NCBI GenBank assembly: GCA_016710275.1
Contig: JADJXS010000005.1
Location: forward strand, 1 to 47,030
Length of the DNA: 47,030 nt
Origin: Phycisphaerales bacterium
GTDB taxonomy: Bacteria; Planctomycetota; Phycisphaerae; UBA1845; Fen-1342
Direction of reading: 5' to 3'
Under the pieces are notes generated by a model. That model was given only the letters and a program-made list of their open reading frames with translations, was not told where the DNA came from and ran no database searches. Below, piece after piece: positions 22,192 to 30,472 of this stretch. The position numbers were made by a program, and so were the translations under genes. Positions within the stretch are counted from its first letter, which is position 1. Each line of letters opens with the position of its first letter.

Positions 22192-22485
22192 ATGACAACA
22201 AACCGCCGCCGCGAGCTGCCGATCGTCCCGCTCAGTGCCGGGTGCCTGTTTCTGGCGGTCTGCGTCTGGTCGATCGGGCACAGCCTGTTTTTCAGCGACG
22301 CCCCGGAGACACGCTGCAGCGGCTGCGGACGGCTGATGCAGCAGGTGTCGGAGTTCGAAAACCTCAACGGCCGGCTCGCGAGGTTCCAGTGCGCCTGCGG
22401 ACGCAGCGGCCAACTGGCGACGCCCGTCGACGGCGCCTCGGTCTGGAGCGAATCCGGACCGGAGGACAAGGCGCGGCCGGAGTGA
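22192..22485 (+). CDS. Membrane protein with zinc-ribbon-like cysteines
   Basis: This 97-residue plus-strand gene starts at ATG 22192 with GGAGG 13 bases upstream, slightly far. Residues 10-33 are a membrane helix (IVPLSAGCLFLAVCVWSIGH). Residues 42-65 hold CSGCG and CACG, a zinc-ribbon-like pair. The tail is polar. It converges on the gene at 22487 with almost no gap, so the 3' ends may share a terminator or interfere. With the gene at 20302-21300 it forms a set of plus-strand morons of planctomycete style. Confidence 0.65.
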   Translation: MTTNRRRELPIVPLSAGCLFLAVCVWSIGHSLFFSDAPETRCSGCGRLMQQVSEFENLNGRLARFQCACGRSGQLATPVDGASVWSESGPEDKARPE

Positions 22486-22486
22486 T

Positions 22487-23563
22487 TCAGGTCGCCGCGG
22501 CGATCGCCAGCGTCACCTGCCGCCGCACGACGTCGCGGAGCATGTCGTCAAGGTCTCCGGTCGCCACGGCCGTCGCACCCTGAAACGCCGACCAGAGCTT
22601 TCCACTCGACTGCCACCACGCGGCGAATTTCGTGCGGGTGTCGGTGTGCTGCCACCACGCTCGCGCCCGAGGCAGCATCTCTGCCACGATCTCCTCCAGC
22701 CGCTCGCGGCAGCCGGAGACGCACCAGGCATTCATCCGATGTGCGAGGTTCCGGCACGCCTGGCACTCCGGCATGCCCATCGCTGCGATCTGGTCGTGCA
22801 GGTACGTTCCCGGACCGCCCGGCAGCAGCGGGCGCATGTCGGAGTGGAAGAACAGGTACTCCGCTGGAGTGCCGCGCGCAGCAGTCAGCGGCTCGTAGCC
22901 CCAGGCTGCCGACAGTTCGCCGGAATACTGCCGCGCCTTCCCGATGAGCCAGCAGTCCCCGTCCGGTTTCAGGAGCGTCGGCAGCCGCTCTCTCCAGTCA
23001 GGCATGAGTTCGCCGGCGACAATGATCCCGTCCCACATCTGGCCGTAGGGCGGCTCCCACGACGTCGGCTGCACAGTGGTGCGCGCGAGCGACACCGTCA
23101 GCGGCTCATCAGTGACCACCACATGCTCCGCACCGCCGCGATCGACGGCGAACGGAATGATGCCTCCGGCCGCGCCCAGCATCAGCAGTCTTTCGTCGTC
23201 CTTCACGCTCGCTAGCGTCCGCACCAGCCCCTTGTGGATCGTTTCCGGCACGACGCCTCCGGCCGCGCGGAACTCCTTCAGCAGCACCGTCGAGGCGGCC
23301 GGCTGCCGCGGCTCGCTTTTTTTTGAACCGCTCACGACGCGGACAGCCGGCGCGACCGGATGCCACGTCCACGGCAGCACCGCCTGATTGGTCGGCCCAG
23401 CTTTCAACAGGATCGTCGCCCGCTTTCCGCAGTCCGTGCAGACCATCGCAAAGTCAGTCGAGAACGTCCCGTTGCCGTTGTCGTGGTGCACCAGTTCCGG
23501 CCGCGCGTTGGCATGCGGGCACGTGGGCGTGAGTGCGATCGGATCAGGTGCGGAGATGTTCAT
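22487..23563 (-). CDS. Zinc-finger protein with methyltransferase-like domain
   Basis: This 358-residue protein starts at ATG 23563. The N-terminus has CPHANARPELVHH and CTDCGKRATI, a Cys/His zinc site. Residues about 125-215 resemble a class I methyltransferase: LLMLGAAGGIIPFAVDRGG as a glycine-rich SAM loop, VVVTDE as the acidic strand end, and MWDGIIVAGELMPDW like a catalytic-loop strand. The C-terminal part contains CQACRNLAHRMNAWCVSGC and a helical tail. An A8 run at 23317-23324 lies in the linker. It follows tail genes, so it may modify DNA or proteins or be a late structural accessory. The methyltransferase call is tentative because no DPPY-type motif is seen. Confidence 0.5.
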   Translation of the reverse strand: MNISAPDPIALTPTCPHANARPELVHHDNGNGTFSTDFAMVCTDCGKRATILLKAGPTNQAVLPWTWHPVAPAVRVVSGSKKSEPRQPAASTVLLKEFRAAGGVVPETIHKGLVRTLASVKDDERLLMLGAAGGIIPFAVDRGGAEHVVVTDEPLTVSLARTTVQPTSWEPPYGQMWDGIIVAGELMPDWRERLPTLLKPDGDCWLIGKARQYSGELSAAWGYEPLTAARGTPAEYLFFHSDMRPLLPGGPGTYLHDQIAAMGMPECQACRNLAHRMNAWCVSGCRERLEEIVAEMLPRARAWWQHTDTRTKFAAWWQSSGKLWSAFQGATAVATGDLDDMLRDVVRRQVTLAIAAAT

Positions 23564-23566
23564 CGA

Positions 23567-24271
23567 TCAGAACGAGTAGCGGTAGGTGATGATGCAGGAA
23601 CGGATCGTGACGGACGGCGTGCCTGTGCCGCTGGCCTTTTGTAACTGCACGAACGGCTGCAGGTCGAGGCCGTCGGTGGCCGCCTGCATGTCGAACGTCG
23701 TCGCCGATGCCCGGCGGGAACCGTCAACGTAAAACCGCACGTCGTCCAGGCCGTTGCTGAAATCCACCTTCAACCGTCTGGTCGTCGTGCTGAGAGTCGC
23801 ACCGGTCGCCTTGTCATCGTTGTTGGTCGTGTTGTCGTCGGTCTCCGCCACGAGTGCTGTCGTACTCGCCGACCCCTCCATGCGGAACCAGGCGTGCTCC
23901 TGGACGCTGTCGGCCGTGTCGTTCTGGCTCGACGCGATCCCCATGACGAGCGTCGTCGTGGAATCGATCCCGGAGACCTTCACCGCCCACTCGATCGAGA
24001 CGATGTCCCCCAGCGGGAACGCCTTCACGTCGTTGTGATAGAGCGTGACGATCTCTGCTTCGCTTGTGGCAGCCAGCGTCAGGACCGCGCCCTCTTCGGT
24101 GCAGAGATATGTCGGCGTGCCGGCGGCCGATGTGTCCTTGATCGTCCAGCCGTTGTGGCCGGGCGTCGTGGTAAACGCCTGCGCCCGGCGGAAGTCGTCA
24201 TCGAACGTGCGCGTGCCGCTGGTGACGCCCAGCAGCGACAGGGACAGGATCAGCACCTTGACAGCGTTCAT
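23567..24271 (-). CDS. Secreted or virion-surface beta-sandwich-like protein
   Basis: This 234-residue protein starts at ATG 24271 after GAGAGGAAA. Residues 1-19 are a signal-like peptide (MNAVKVLILSLSLLGVTSG). The rest is strand-rich with many Thr, Ser, Asp and Gly and repeated VDF/VRFYVDG segments, as in concanavalin/lectin-like jelly rolls. It lies directly after the cysteine-rich tail protein. It could be an adhesion or decoration protein; the signal peptide points to export, unusual for a virion part. Confidence 0.6.
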   Translation of the reverse strand: MNAVKVLILSLSLLGVTSGTRTFDDDFRRAQAFTTTPGHNGWTIKDTSAAGTPTYLCTEEGAVLTLAATSEAEIVTLYHNDVKAFPLGDIVSIEWAVKVSGIDSTTTLVMGIASSQNDTADSVQEHAWFRMEGSASTTALVAETDDNTTNNDDKATGATLSTTTRRLKVDFSNGLDDVRFYVDGSRRASATTFDMQAATDGLDLQPFVQLQKASGTGTPSVTIRSCIITYRYSF

Positions 24272-24287
24272 GGGAATTTCCTCTCGT

Positions 24288-25880
24288 CTAGGGGATGCGG
24301 CACAGATTCGTGGTGCCGTTGCAGTTGCAGCCGACCGACGCGCAGGCGACCTCCTGCGAGAAGTCGCCGTTCAGCTCTTCGCAGGTCTCGCCGGTCATGT
24401 TGTCCGTTTCGATGCAGGGGTTGCCGCCGCCGCACGCGCCGGCGACTGTCGGATGACAGCAGCAGCCGATCGTGCAGTCGACGTCGACGCAGTTTTCTCC
24501 AGACCGCCACTCACCATCGCAGTCGACTTCAAACGTGCTGGTGCAGATGCCGCCGACGCAGCACGCGCCCGTCGGGGCATCACACAGACCTTCGGCGCAC
24601 ACGGACAGCGGATGGAACGTGCTGCCGTTGGCGAGCGTGCATTCCATTTCGGTGATGTCCTCGACGCACGCCCCACCTGGGAAGCAGCAGCCACCGGTCG
24701 TCTCGCACGCTTCCCGGCAGTCGTCGAGCACGTCGTAAAACGTACCGCCGAAGTCGGCGCACAACGCGGCGTCGATGTACTCGTAGCAGTGGCCGTCGCC
24801 GAGGCAGCAGGCGGACTGCGGCTGAGAATCGGCGTCGGCAGTGAGGCAGTCTTCGTCGGAACAAGCACCTGAAGAAGTTGCAATTCCTGGAAGATATGTC
24901 AACAGCACATCGGCTTGTCCAGAATTGTTATCGCACACACAGATTCCACCACCCGAAGAAATCGTTACTCCCGCTGCAGGCACTGAAAAATTGTCAGTAG
25001 GACACGATATGCCATCTAAGTCAAATTCAACAACGAAGGATACAGCACCTCCATATGGCGCAACATGGAGTCCTATGGCCGTGTCTCCTTGAGCGTTAAT
25101 AAACAGCGCACAATAGACACGTCCTACATTTGCGTCACCGGTGCAAAAGTTAGATATGTCATATACACCAGACAGAAACACGCACAACGCGCCGTCGAGG
25201 TCGTGTCTCTCAAATGTCAGTGTATATGTGCGGTTCAGTTCGTCACAATTTGATGAGCCTCCAACGTCGCCCACTCCTGTTACTGTCACATAAATAGTGT
25301 GCGGTAGAGTGCATGCGTCACATAACGCTAGAGGCAGCCGTTCTTCTGCTTTCAGGCACACGTTGCACGAGAGTTGCCGACGTTCAATCCCGAAAACCTT
25401 CCCCCACGGCTTCTTAATCGTCAGTGCATTGTCACACAGGCAGTCAAATCCTTCACGTCCGTAGCGCAGGCAGACTGGGTCGCCTCCGTTGTCGGTCTCC
25501 AAGAGCAGCGTGAGATACGACCGTCCGTCGATGTCGATCGTCAACTGGAAGCGGTACTCGTTGCCGTTGGGACCGAGAAACGGATCGGTGATCCATTTGT
25601 CCTCGCCCATGTACTCCAGCACGAGATCAGTCGTCTCGCACTCAAGCCACGGGTTTGTGAACTCCCACGCCGTGTGCGACCGGCAGCATTCGAGCGCGTC
25701 AGGGATCGGCACGCCCTGCAGGCAGTGGTTGCAGTCGCACGTGACGCCGGGCGGAAAGCCGTCGTCTCCGGTCTCCGTGGCCGGACCGGAGGCCGCGACT
25801 TTCGCGTGGCGCACGGGGCGGCCCCGGAGCTCCTGCAGCTCCGCGCCCAGCCGCGCCATGGCCCGGCCGAACTGGCTCAT
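24288..25880 (-). CDS. Cysteine-rich tail/adhesin-like protein
   Basis: This 530-residue protein starts at ATG 25880, ATGA-coupled to the hub gene. The N-terminal ~190 residues carry paired cysteines (CDCNHC, CLCDNA, CNVC). The middle (about 195-340) is a beta-rich domain encoded by markedly AT-richer DNA. The C-terminal ~190 residues hold four or five repeats opening with ACC or GCC (ACCLGDGHC, GCCFPGGAC, ACCVGGIC, GCCCHP), each with spaced cysteines and a Gly/Asn turn, a pattern common in secreted planctomycete proteins. It is the last large tail gene and a good candidate for host-surface binding. Disulfides or metal binding are likely. Confidence 0.65.
   Translation of the reverse strand: MSQFGRAMARLGAELQELRGRPVRHAKVAASGPATETGDDGFPPGVTCDCNHCLQGVPIPDALECCRSHTAWEFTNPWLECETTDLVLEYMGEDKWITDPFLGPNGNEYRFQLTIDIDGRSYLTLLLETDNGGDPVCLRYGREGFDCLCDNALTIKKPWGKVFGIERRQLSCNVCLKAEERLPLALCDACTLPHTIYVTVTGVGDVGGSSNCDELNRTYTLTFERHDLDGALCVFLSGVYDISNFCTGDANVGRVYCALFINAQGDTAIGLHVAPYGGAVSFVVEFDLDGISCPTDNFSVPAAGVTISSGGGICVCDNNSGQADVLLTYLPGIATSSGACSDEDCLTADADSQPQSACCLGDGHCYEYIDAALCADFGGTFYDVLDDCREACETTGGCCFPGGACVEDITEMECTLANGSTFHPLSVCAEGLCDAPTGACCVGGICTSTFEVDCDGEWRSGENCVDVDCTIGCCCHPTVAGACGGGNPCIETDNMTGETCEELNGDFSQEVACASVGCNCNGTTNLCRIP
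24850..25400. other. AT-rich block inside the cysteine-rich tail gene
   Basis: For about 550 bp, codons end in A or T far more often than in any neighbouring gene (for example AGTTGCAATTCCTGGAAG on the plus strand). The frame is intact across it. The block matches one beta-rich domain, so it looks like a recently imported domain joined to native ends. Confidence 0.75.
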
Positions 25881-28093
25881 GGGCGGGCCTCCACGACCGC
25901 CGCGAAATCCAGCTCCGCGTACGACGTCTCCAGCGACGTCGTGCCGGAGCGGAAGTCCAGCCGGATGCCGGTGACCGGCGTGTTGATCGGGTCGTCGCTG
26001 ACGCCCCACAGCCGCTGCAGCAGCGTGCCGATCGCCAGCGTCGGACGCAGCTCGCGGAACGTGAGCGTGATCGCCTGCCGCGTCGTTCCGTACCAGATGG
26101 CGGCCGCCTCGACGATCGCCGCCAGCCGCAATCGGTCGTCGTCCAGGACCGCGCCGGTGCTCTCCACCAGTCCGCCCGACTCGCTGATGTCGGTGACCGT
26201 GCCGGGCAGCACGAAATCCAGCCGCGCGTCCGGGACCGCCAGCACCAGCACCCGTTTCTCCCCGGTCGGCGTCCCCAGGATCTTGCGGACGCGCACCTTG
26301 TCGTCCCACTCCAGCGTCCCGGTGATCCGCAGGTTCTCATACTCCAGCCCCCCCTGCGTCGCCGGCTGCAGCTCATCGGGGGTGGCGTTCGCGCCGCTGT
26401 AATGGCTGGCCGCGATCAGGTGCTGGCCGCCGGGCTGGTTGACCTCGCAGTGAAACCCCAGCCGGTCCTGCAGCAGCCGCAGCGAGCAGTTGAACCGGCG
26501 GTCCGCATGCGCCGCGCTGACGTGCTCGGCCAGCGACCACAGCCCCGAGGGGCTGCCGGCCGCACCCTCGCCGAAAAACGCGAAGGGGCGGCGGTACTCG
26601 TTCGTCTGGGCGTCCTTGAGCGGCGTGAGGTCCAGGAACCGGTGGGTGTGAAACGCCAGCGGCGACTGGATCGCCGCGTCCTCCTCCGCCTCGCCCGACT
26701 TGAGGAACAGGTCGTGGACGTCGGCGTCCTGGACCGGCTGCGGGATCTGCGACGGGTAGATCGCGACGAAGAACTCCTCCACTGGATCCGGGTCGTTGTC
26801 GACCGCCACGGTCTGCGGCCAGTCGTTGTCAGCAAGGAACCGGGCGAACACGTCCCGCAGCTCGTCCCGCGCGCGGGCGAGCGTGTTGGCCGTGGCGTCG
26901 TCCCCACCCGCGCCGTCGAGATACGCCTGCTCCTGCGAGGCGGTCCAGCCGTTGACCAATTCAGTGACGTCGGCCGCGTTCGCGCCGACTCGCAGCGTCA
27001 GGGTGCTCGTGATGTACGCGCCCTCCGCGACGATCTCGTCGAACCGGCTGGTCGCCAGCTGGCGGACCTGGACCTGGCCGACCAGCGTCGACGCGCCGGC
27101 GATCAGGTTCTGCAGGTCCTGGTTGGCCGGGATCTCCCCGGAGTCGAGGGGGACCGCGGAGTCGGTGAACGTGAACACCTTGAGGACCGCCTCGAACCGC
27201 TCGCTGCCGGCGGCGCCGACTTCGCGGCCGTAGACCCAGTAGCCCACCATCCGGCGGCGGTCGATGAGCTGGTCGAGGACCTCCTTGACGCTGCGGCGGT
27301 CGGTCTCGACGGTGATGTCGAGGAAGTCGATCGGCAGCGCGCCGCCGGTGAGCGGTTCGGCCACCCAGTCGCACAGCGGCGACTCGCCGGCGTCGACCGG
27401 CGCGTGGTGCTTGAGCAGGTACTGCACGGCGTCGCTGCCGGTCCAGAAGTTGTCCTCCGTGTCGTGGTCGTCGTCGCGCTCGGGCAGGAAGTTGAACACG
27501 TACACGCCATCGATCTTGAGGCGCGTGCGGTTGCCGCGGCGGCTGAACGCGCCGCGGGACTCGAAGTTGAACGGCAGGCCGCGTCCAATCGTGCGCGTGT
27601 CGAGCGTCGTCCCCTTCACGACGCTGGACCGGATCAGCTGCCGCTCCAGCAGCCGCAAGAGGCCGAACGCCGTCAGCGTCTGGCGGCCGGTGCGGTGGGT
27701 GGCCTCATCCGCCTGCTGCGCCTCGGACCGTTCGTCCGCCTCGATCAGGCCGTACCAGGTCTGCAGCACGGCCTGCTCGCCGGTGGCGGGGTCGACCGCG
27801 TTGTTGTCGAGGACCTCGACCTTGACGTACTGGCGGTTGAGTTCGAGGGCGTCGAACCAGGTCGGGGTCAGCAGCGGGGCGTTGCCGAACTCGTCCGCCT
27901 CGCGGGCGATGAACCGACCGGTCACGTAGCTCAGCACGCACTGGTCGATATCGGGGGCGGCCACCAGCGTCAGGCCGTCGCAGCGCAGGTACGGCCGCTC
28001 GGTCCAGTGAGTCGATCCGGCGCCGGGAGTGGGCGCCGTGCAGACCCGGACCGTGTTGTGCCGGTACGTGTAATACGACTCGATGACGGCCAT
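25877..28093 (-). CDS. Tail hub/baseplate-like protein
   Basis: This 738-residue protein starts at ATG 28093 with AGGAGA upstream. It is one of the largest tail proteins and sits two genes after the tape measure, where hub or tail-associated proteins (gp27/GpD/Dit-Tal types) normally lie. Visible features are strand-rich segments such as LNRQYVKVEVLDNN, LTLRVGANAADVTELVN and DKVRVRKILGTPTGEKRVLVL, and no enzymatic motif. The end is ATGA-coupled to the cysteine-rich tail protein. Position and size support the call; sequence identity to a named family is not recognised. Confidence 0.6.
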   Translation of the reverse strand: MAVIESYYTYRHNTVRVCTAPTPGAGSTHWTERPYLRCDGLTLVAAPDIDQCVLSYVTGRFIAREADEFGNAPLLTPTWFDALELNRQYVKVEVLDNNAVDPATGEQAVLQTWYGLIEADERSEAQQADEATHRTGRQTLTAFGLLRLLERQLIRSSVVKGTTLDTRTIGRGLPFNFESRGAFSRRGNRTRLKIDGVYVFNFLPERDDDHDTEDNFWTGSDAVQYLLKHHAPVDAGESPLCDWVAEPLTGGALPIDFLDITVETDRRSVKEVLDQLIDRRRMVGYWVYGREVGAAGSERFEAVLKVFTFTDSAVPLDSGEIPANQDLQNLIAGASTLVGQVQVRQLATSRFDEIVAEGAYITSTLTLRVGANAADVTELVNGWTASQEQAYLDGAGGDDATANTLARARDELRDVFARFLADNDWPQTVAVDNDPDPVEEFFVAIYPSQIPQPVQDADVHDLFLKSGEAEEDAAIQSPLAFHTHRFLDLTPLKDAQTNEYRRPFAFFGEGAAGSPSGLWSLAEHVSAAHADRRFNCSLRLLQDRLGFHCEVNQPGGQHLIAASHYSGANATPDELQPATQGGLEYENLRITGTLEWDDKVRVRKILGTPTGEKRVLVLAVPDARLDFVLPGTVTDISESGGLVESTGAVLDDDRLRLAAIVEAAAIWYGTTRQAITLTFRELRPTLAIGTLLQRLWGVSDDPINTPVTGIRLDFRSGTTSLETSYAELDFAAVVEARP

Positions 28094-28132
28094 CCGTGGC
28101 GTCTCCTGGGACTCTGCCGATCGCGCTGCGGC

Positions 28133-28621
28133 TCAGCCGGCGGCGAACAGGTAGTTCAGCTTGTCGCCGGCGACCGAGCCGACGCAGTCGAGCGTCCGCG
28201 CGCCGGCGGCGACGTCGGTCAGGCCGTCCCGCAGGACCAGCTCGTGCTGGCCGCCGGGATAGACCCAGATCTCCTCGCCGCCCTGCAGGTTGTAGGGGTT
28301 CGACGCGCCCGGCTTGACCTTGACGACGGCGCCGTTCGTCGTCGGGCAGGAGAACCGGCAGTAGACGACCTTGATCCCGGTGAGGTCCAGCGTCTGATTG
28401 CTGGGGGTGTCCGGGATCGCCGCCAGGTTCAGCGTGGACGTACCCGCGCCGGGCGTGATCTGGCCGGCCGCGAGTTCGGTGACGGGCGGCGTGGTGTCGG
28501 CATCGAACTTCGGCGTCGTGCGGTCGGTTTCGTTGTAGGAGATCGTGTACTCGGCCGATCCGGTGGGATCGGTCGTGCGGGAGGCATTCGAGCGGAACGT
28601 CGGATTGACGGAGACGGTCAT
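28133..28621 (-). CDS. Tail-region structural protein, 162 aa
   Basis: The start is ATG 28621 with a weak ribosome binding site. The protein is strand-rich and Thr/Gly/Pro-rich, with segments such as LTGIKVVYCRFSCPT and EEIWVYPGGQHELVLRDG, typical of small beta tail or baseplate proteins. It lies between the 146-aa tail protein and the hub. A heptamer tract (28628-28655) fills the gap upstream. Confidence 0.6.
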   Translation of the reverse strand: MTVSVNPTFRSNASRTTDPTGSAEYTISYNETDRTTPKFDADTTPPVTELAAGQITPGAGTSTLNLAAIPDTPSNQTLDLTGIKVVYCRFSCPTTNGAVVKVKPGASNPYNLQGGEEIWVYPGGQHELVLRDGLTDVAAGARTLDCVGSVAGDKLNYLFAAG

Positions 28622-28627
28622 GGTCGG

Positions 28628-28655
28628 GTCCAGGGGTCAGGGGTGAGTGGCCGGG
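28628..28655. repeat. Heptamer tract, four units (GGTCAGG type)
   Basis: Units GTCCAGG, GGTCAGG, GGTGAGT, GGCCGGG fill the short gap between two tail genes. Confidence 0.75.
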
Positions 28656-28662
28656 GCCGGGA

Positions 28663-29103
28663 TCATTCCGGCGGCGGGGTGACGTCGATCGGGACGAGCG
28701 TCCAGATCGCGGAGACCCAGAAGCCCTTGCTGGTCGAGACGCCGCCGACGGCCGCCGTCAGGCGGTGCACCGAGACACCTTCGAGGGGCGCGAGGACGGC
28801 GTACTTGGTGTTGTGGATGGCGGTGTAGTTGAGTCCGTTCCAGACGACGTCGACCAGGCTGCCGACCAGGTCGTGGTATTCGCGGATCGCGTTCTCGGCG
28901 GCGTCGCGGTCGTCGACGTCGACGCCGCTCTGCATCTGGAACGGGAGCCCCTTCTTGCCGATCAGCAGGACGGAGAGGCCGTCGACGCCGGGGCGCTCCT
29001 CGATCTCGGTCAGCTGCTGCGGCAGCTGCGGCGGCCCGCCCCCCGGACCGCCGAGCGCCCGCAGCTCCACGAATGTCAGGTTGCCGATCCGGCTGTTGGC
29101 CAT
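28663..29103 (-). CDS. Tail-region protein, 146 aa
   Basis: This follows the tape measure gene by 3 bp. The N-terminus (MANSRIGNLTFVELRALGG) leads into a Pro/Gly linker and a compact alpha/beta domain (LIGKKGLPFQMQSGVDVDD, then a helix and AVLAPLEGVSVHRLTAAVGG). Its place immediately after the tape measure suggests a distal tail or tail-tip initiator component. No family is recognised. Confidence 0.6.
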   Translation of the reverse strand: MANSRIGNLTFVELRALGGPGGGPPQLPQQLTEIEERPGVDGLSVLLIGKKGLPFQMQSGVDVDDRDAAENAIREYHDLVGSLVDVVWNGLNYTAIHNTKYAVLAPLEGVSVHRLTAAVGGVSTSKGFWVSAIWTLVPIDVTPPPE

Positions 29104-29106
29104 TGG

Positions 29107-30465
29107 TCACTCGACGTGGGCGTTCCGCTGCACGGCGGGCTTGTTGGCGTTGAGGATGTCTTTCTGCTCCTTCGTAATCCGCACGAGTTCGTCGACCGAC
29201 GCCGAGACGCGCCCCATGATCTGCTCTACGCCCTGCTCCGGGCGCTGATAGCCCCCCGACTCGAAAGCGCGTTCTCCCTGCACTCCGAGCTTGGCCGTCT
29301 CAAACGCCGCCTGCGACGCCATGAACGGAGCGATGAACGGCTTCGCCCAGCCGGGTGCTTCCTCGAACGCCGCCTGGCGTCGGGTGTCCCGCTGCGACTG
29401 AAACTCTCCGAACGGGCGGTCGCTTTTCTCGTCCAAGGCGAACACCCCCTGCCGGGCGAACGTCTCGGGGTCCAGCGCGGCCGCATCCCGGATCGTGCGC
29501 TCCAGCAGATCCCCCTGCTGCGCGGCCCGAAACCCCGCCTCCAGACCCCCGATCGCCTGCTGGTCGAGCAGCCCGAACCCGGCAAACGCTCTTGTGCCCA
29601 GCACCTTCTTTGCCAGGGCGTCGTCGCCGAGCAGCTTCTCGAACGTGATCCCCTTGCCGGCGTCGAGCTTCGTGGTGGCGAGCGCCAGCGCGGCGGGATC
29701 GGCCCCGACGTCGAGGGCGTTGACGGCGGTGGCCAGCGCCCGCTCCGGGCTGATCCCCGCCTCGGTCATGGACCGCAGCGCCTTCTCGAATCCGGCCGAC
29801 CGCAACTGACCGACCCGATCTCCCGCCGCCCCCTGCACCGCCAGCGAGAGATCACCGATGTCGCCGGCCGAGGTCTGCGGCATGATCTGGGCCAGCGTCC
29901 CGGCCACGTCGCCGAGCGCCGAGAGTTTGGTTGTGTCGGTCAGCTTCCCCTGCGCATCGAGCGGGGCCAGCACCGGACCCAGCGCCGAGATCGCCTGCGT
30001 GATCTCCAGCACCCGGCCGAGAGGCATCGTGGGCGCGGCGCCGCGGACGCCGCCGAACGCGGCCGCTGCCTGCCCCTCCAGCACGCCGGGCACATTCTGC
30101 AGCGCGGCCTTGACCTGCTTGCCGGACGCCAGGTCACCCGTCAGCGCGAGCGAGGTCATCAATTGCCGGACGAACTTCTGGTGCTCGTCGGCCGCCTGCT
30201 GGATATCGTCCTTCCAGATCCGGTAGGCATGCGAGACCGCCTGCACCGCCGTCTCGATCGATAGCAGACCCGCGACCGCCGGTCCAAAGGCGGCCGCCAA
30301 CTTCCCCAGCGTCAGGCCCCCCTCATCGAACGACTCCTTCGTCCGCCGCCCGACCTGCTTGACCTTGTTTTCAAGATCGGTGTACTTCTTTTCGAGTTGG
30401 ACGATGGCCTTCTCCGCCGCCTCGGCGTCGGCAAAGAACTTCAGTTTGACCTGTGAGTCGGCCAT
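29107..30465 (-). CDS. Tail tape measure protein (short)
   Basis: This 452-residue protein has an N-terminal coiled coil (ADAEAAEKAIVQLEKKY and on to residue 50), a hydrophobic segment near 55-70 (LAAAFGPAVAGLLSIETAV) and a long helical Ala/Gly/Leu-rich body, the hallmarks of tape measure proteins. It follows the tail chaperone genes by 7 bp from the -1 frame stop. Known tape measures scale with tail length at about 0.15 nm per residue, so this one implies a tail near 70 nm, short for a siphovirus. Confidence 0.8.
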   Translation of the reverse strand: MADSQVKLKFFADAEAAEKAIVQLEKKYTDLENKVKQVGRRTKESFDEGGLTLGKLAAAFGPAVAGLLSIETAVQAVSHAYRIWKDDIQQAADEHQKFVRQLMTSLALTGDLASGKQVKAALQNVPGVLEGQAAAAFGGVRGAAPTMPLGRVLEITQAISALGPVLAPLDAQGKLTDTTKLSALGDVAGTLAQIMPQTSAGDIGDLSLAVQGAAGDRVGQLRSAGFEKALRSMTEAGISPERALATAVNALDVGADPAALALATTKLDAGKGITFEKLLGDDALAKKVLGTRAFAGFGLLDQQAIGGLEAGFRAAQQGDLLERTIRDAAALDPETFARQGVFALDEKSDRPFGEFQSQRDTRRQAAFEEAPGWAKPFIAPFMASQAAFETAKLGVQGERAFESGGYQRPEQGVEQIMGRVSASVDELVRITKEQKDILNANKPAVQRNAHVE

Positions 30466-30472
30466 CGGTCGG

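Noticed and set aside
23317..23324. A8 run as a second programmed frameshift site
   Set aside because: The zero frame continues with well-composed protein on both sides, and no alternative frame reaches a neighbouring gene.
11614..25880. Diversity-generating retroelement (considered because of variable repeats and a mosaic tail protein)
   Set aside because: No reverse transcriptase gene and no template/variable repeat pair were seen.
26402..28828. 808-codon open frame on the plus strand
   Set aside because: Antisense of the tail hub gene; low-complexity composition and no ribosome binding site.
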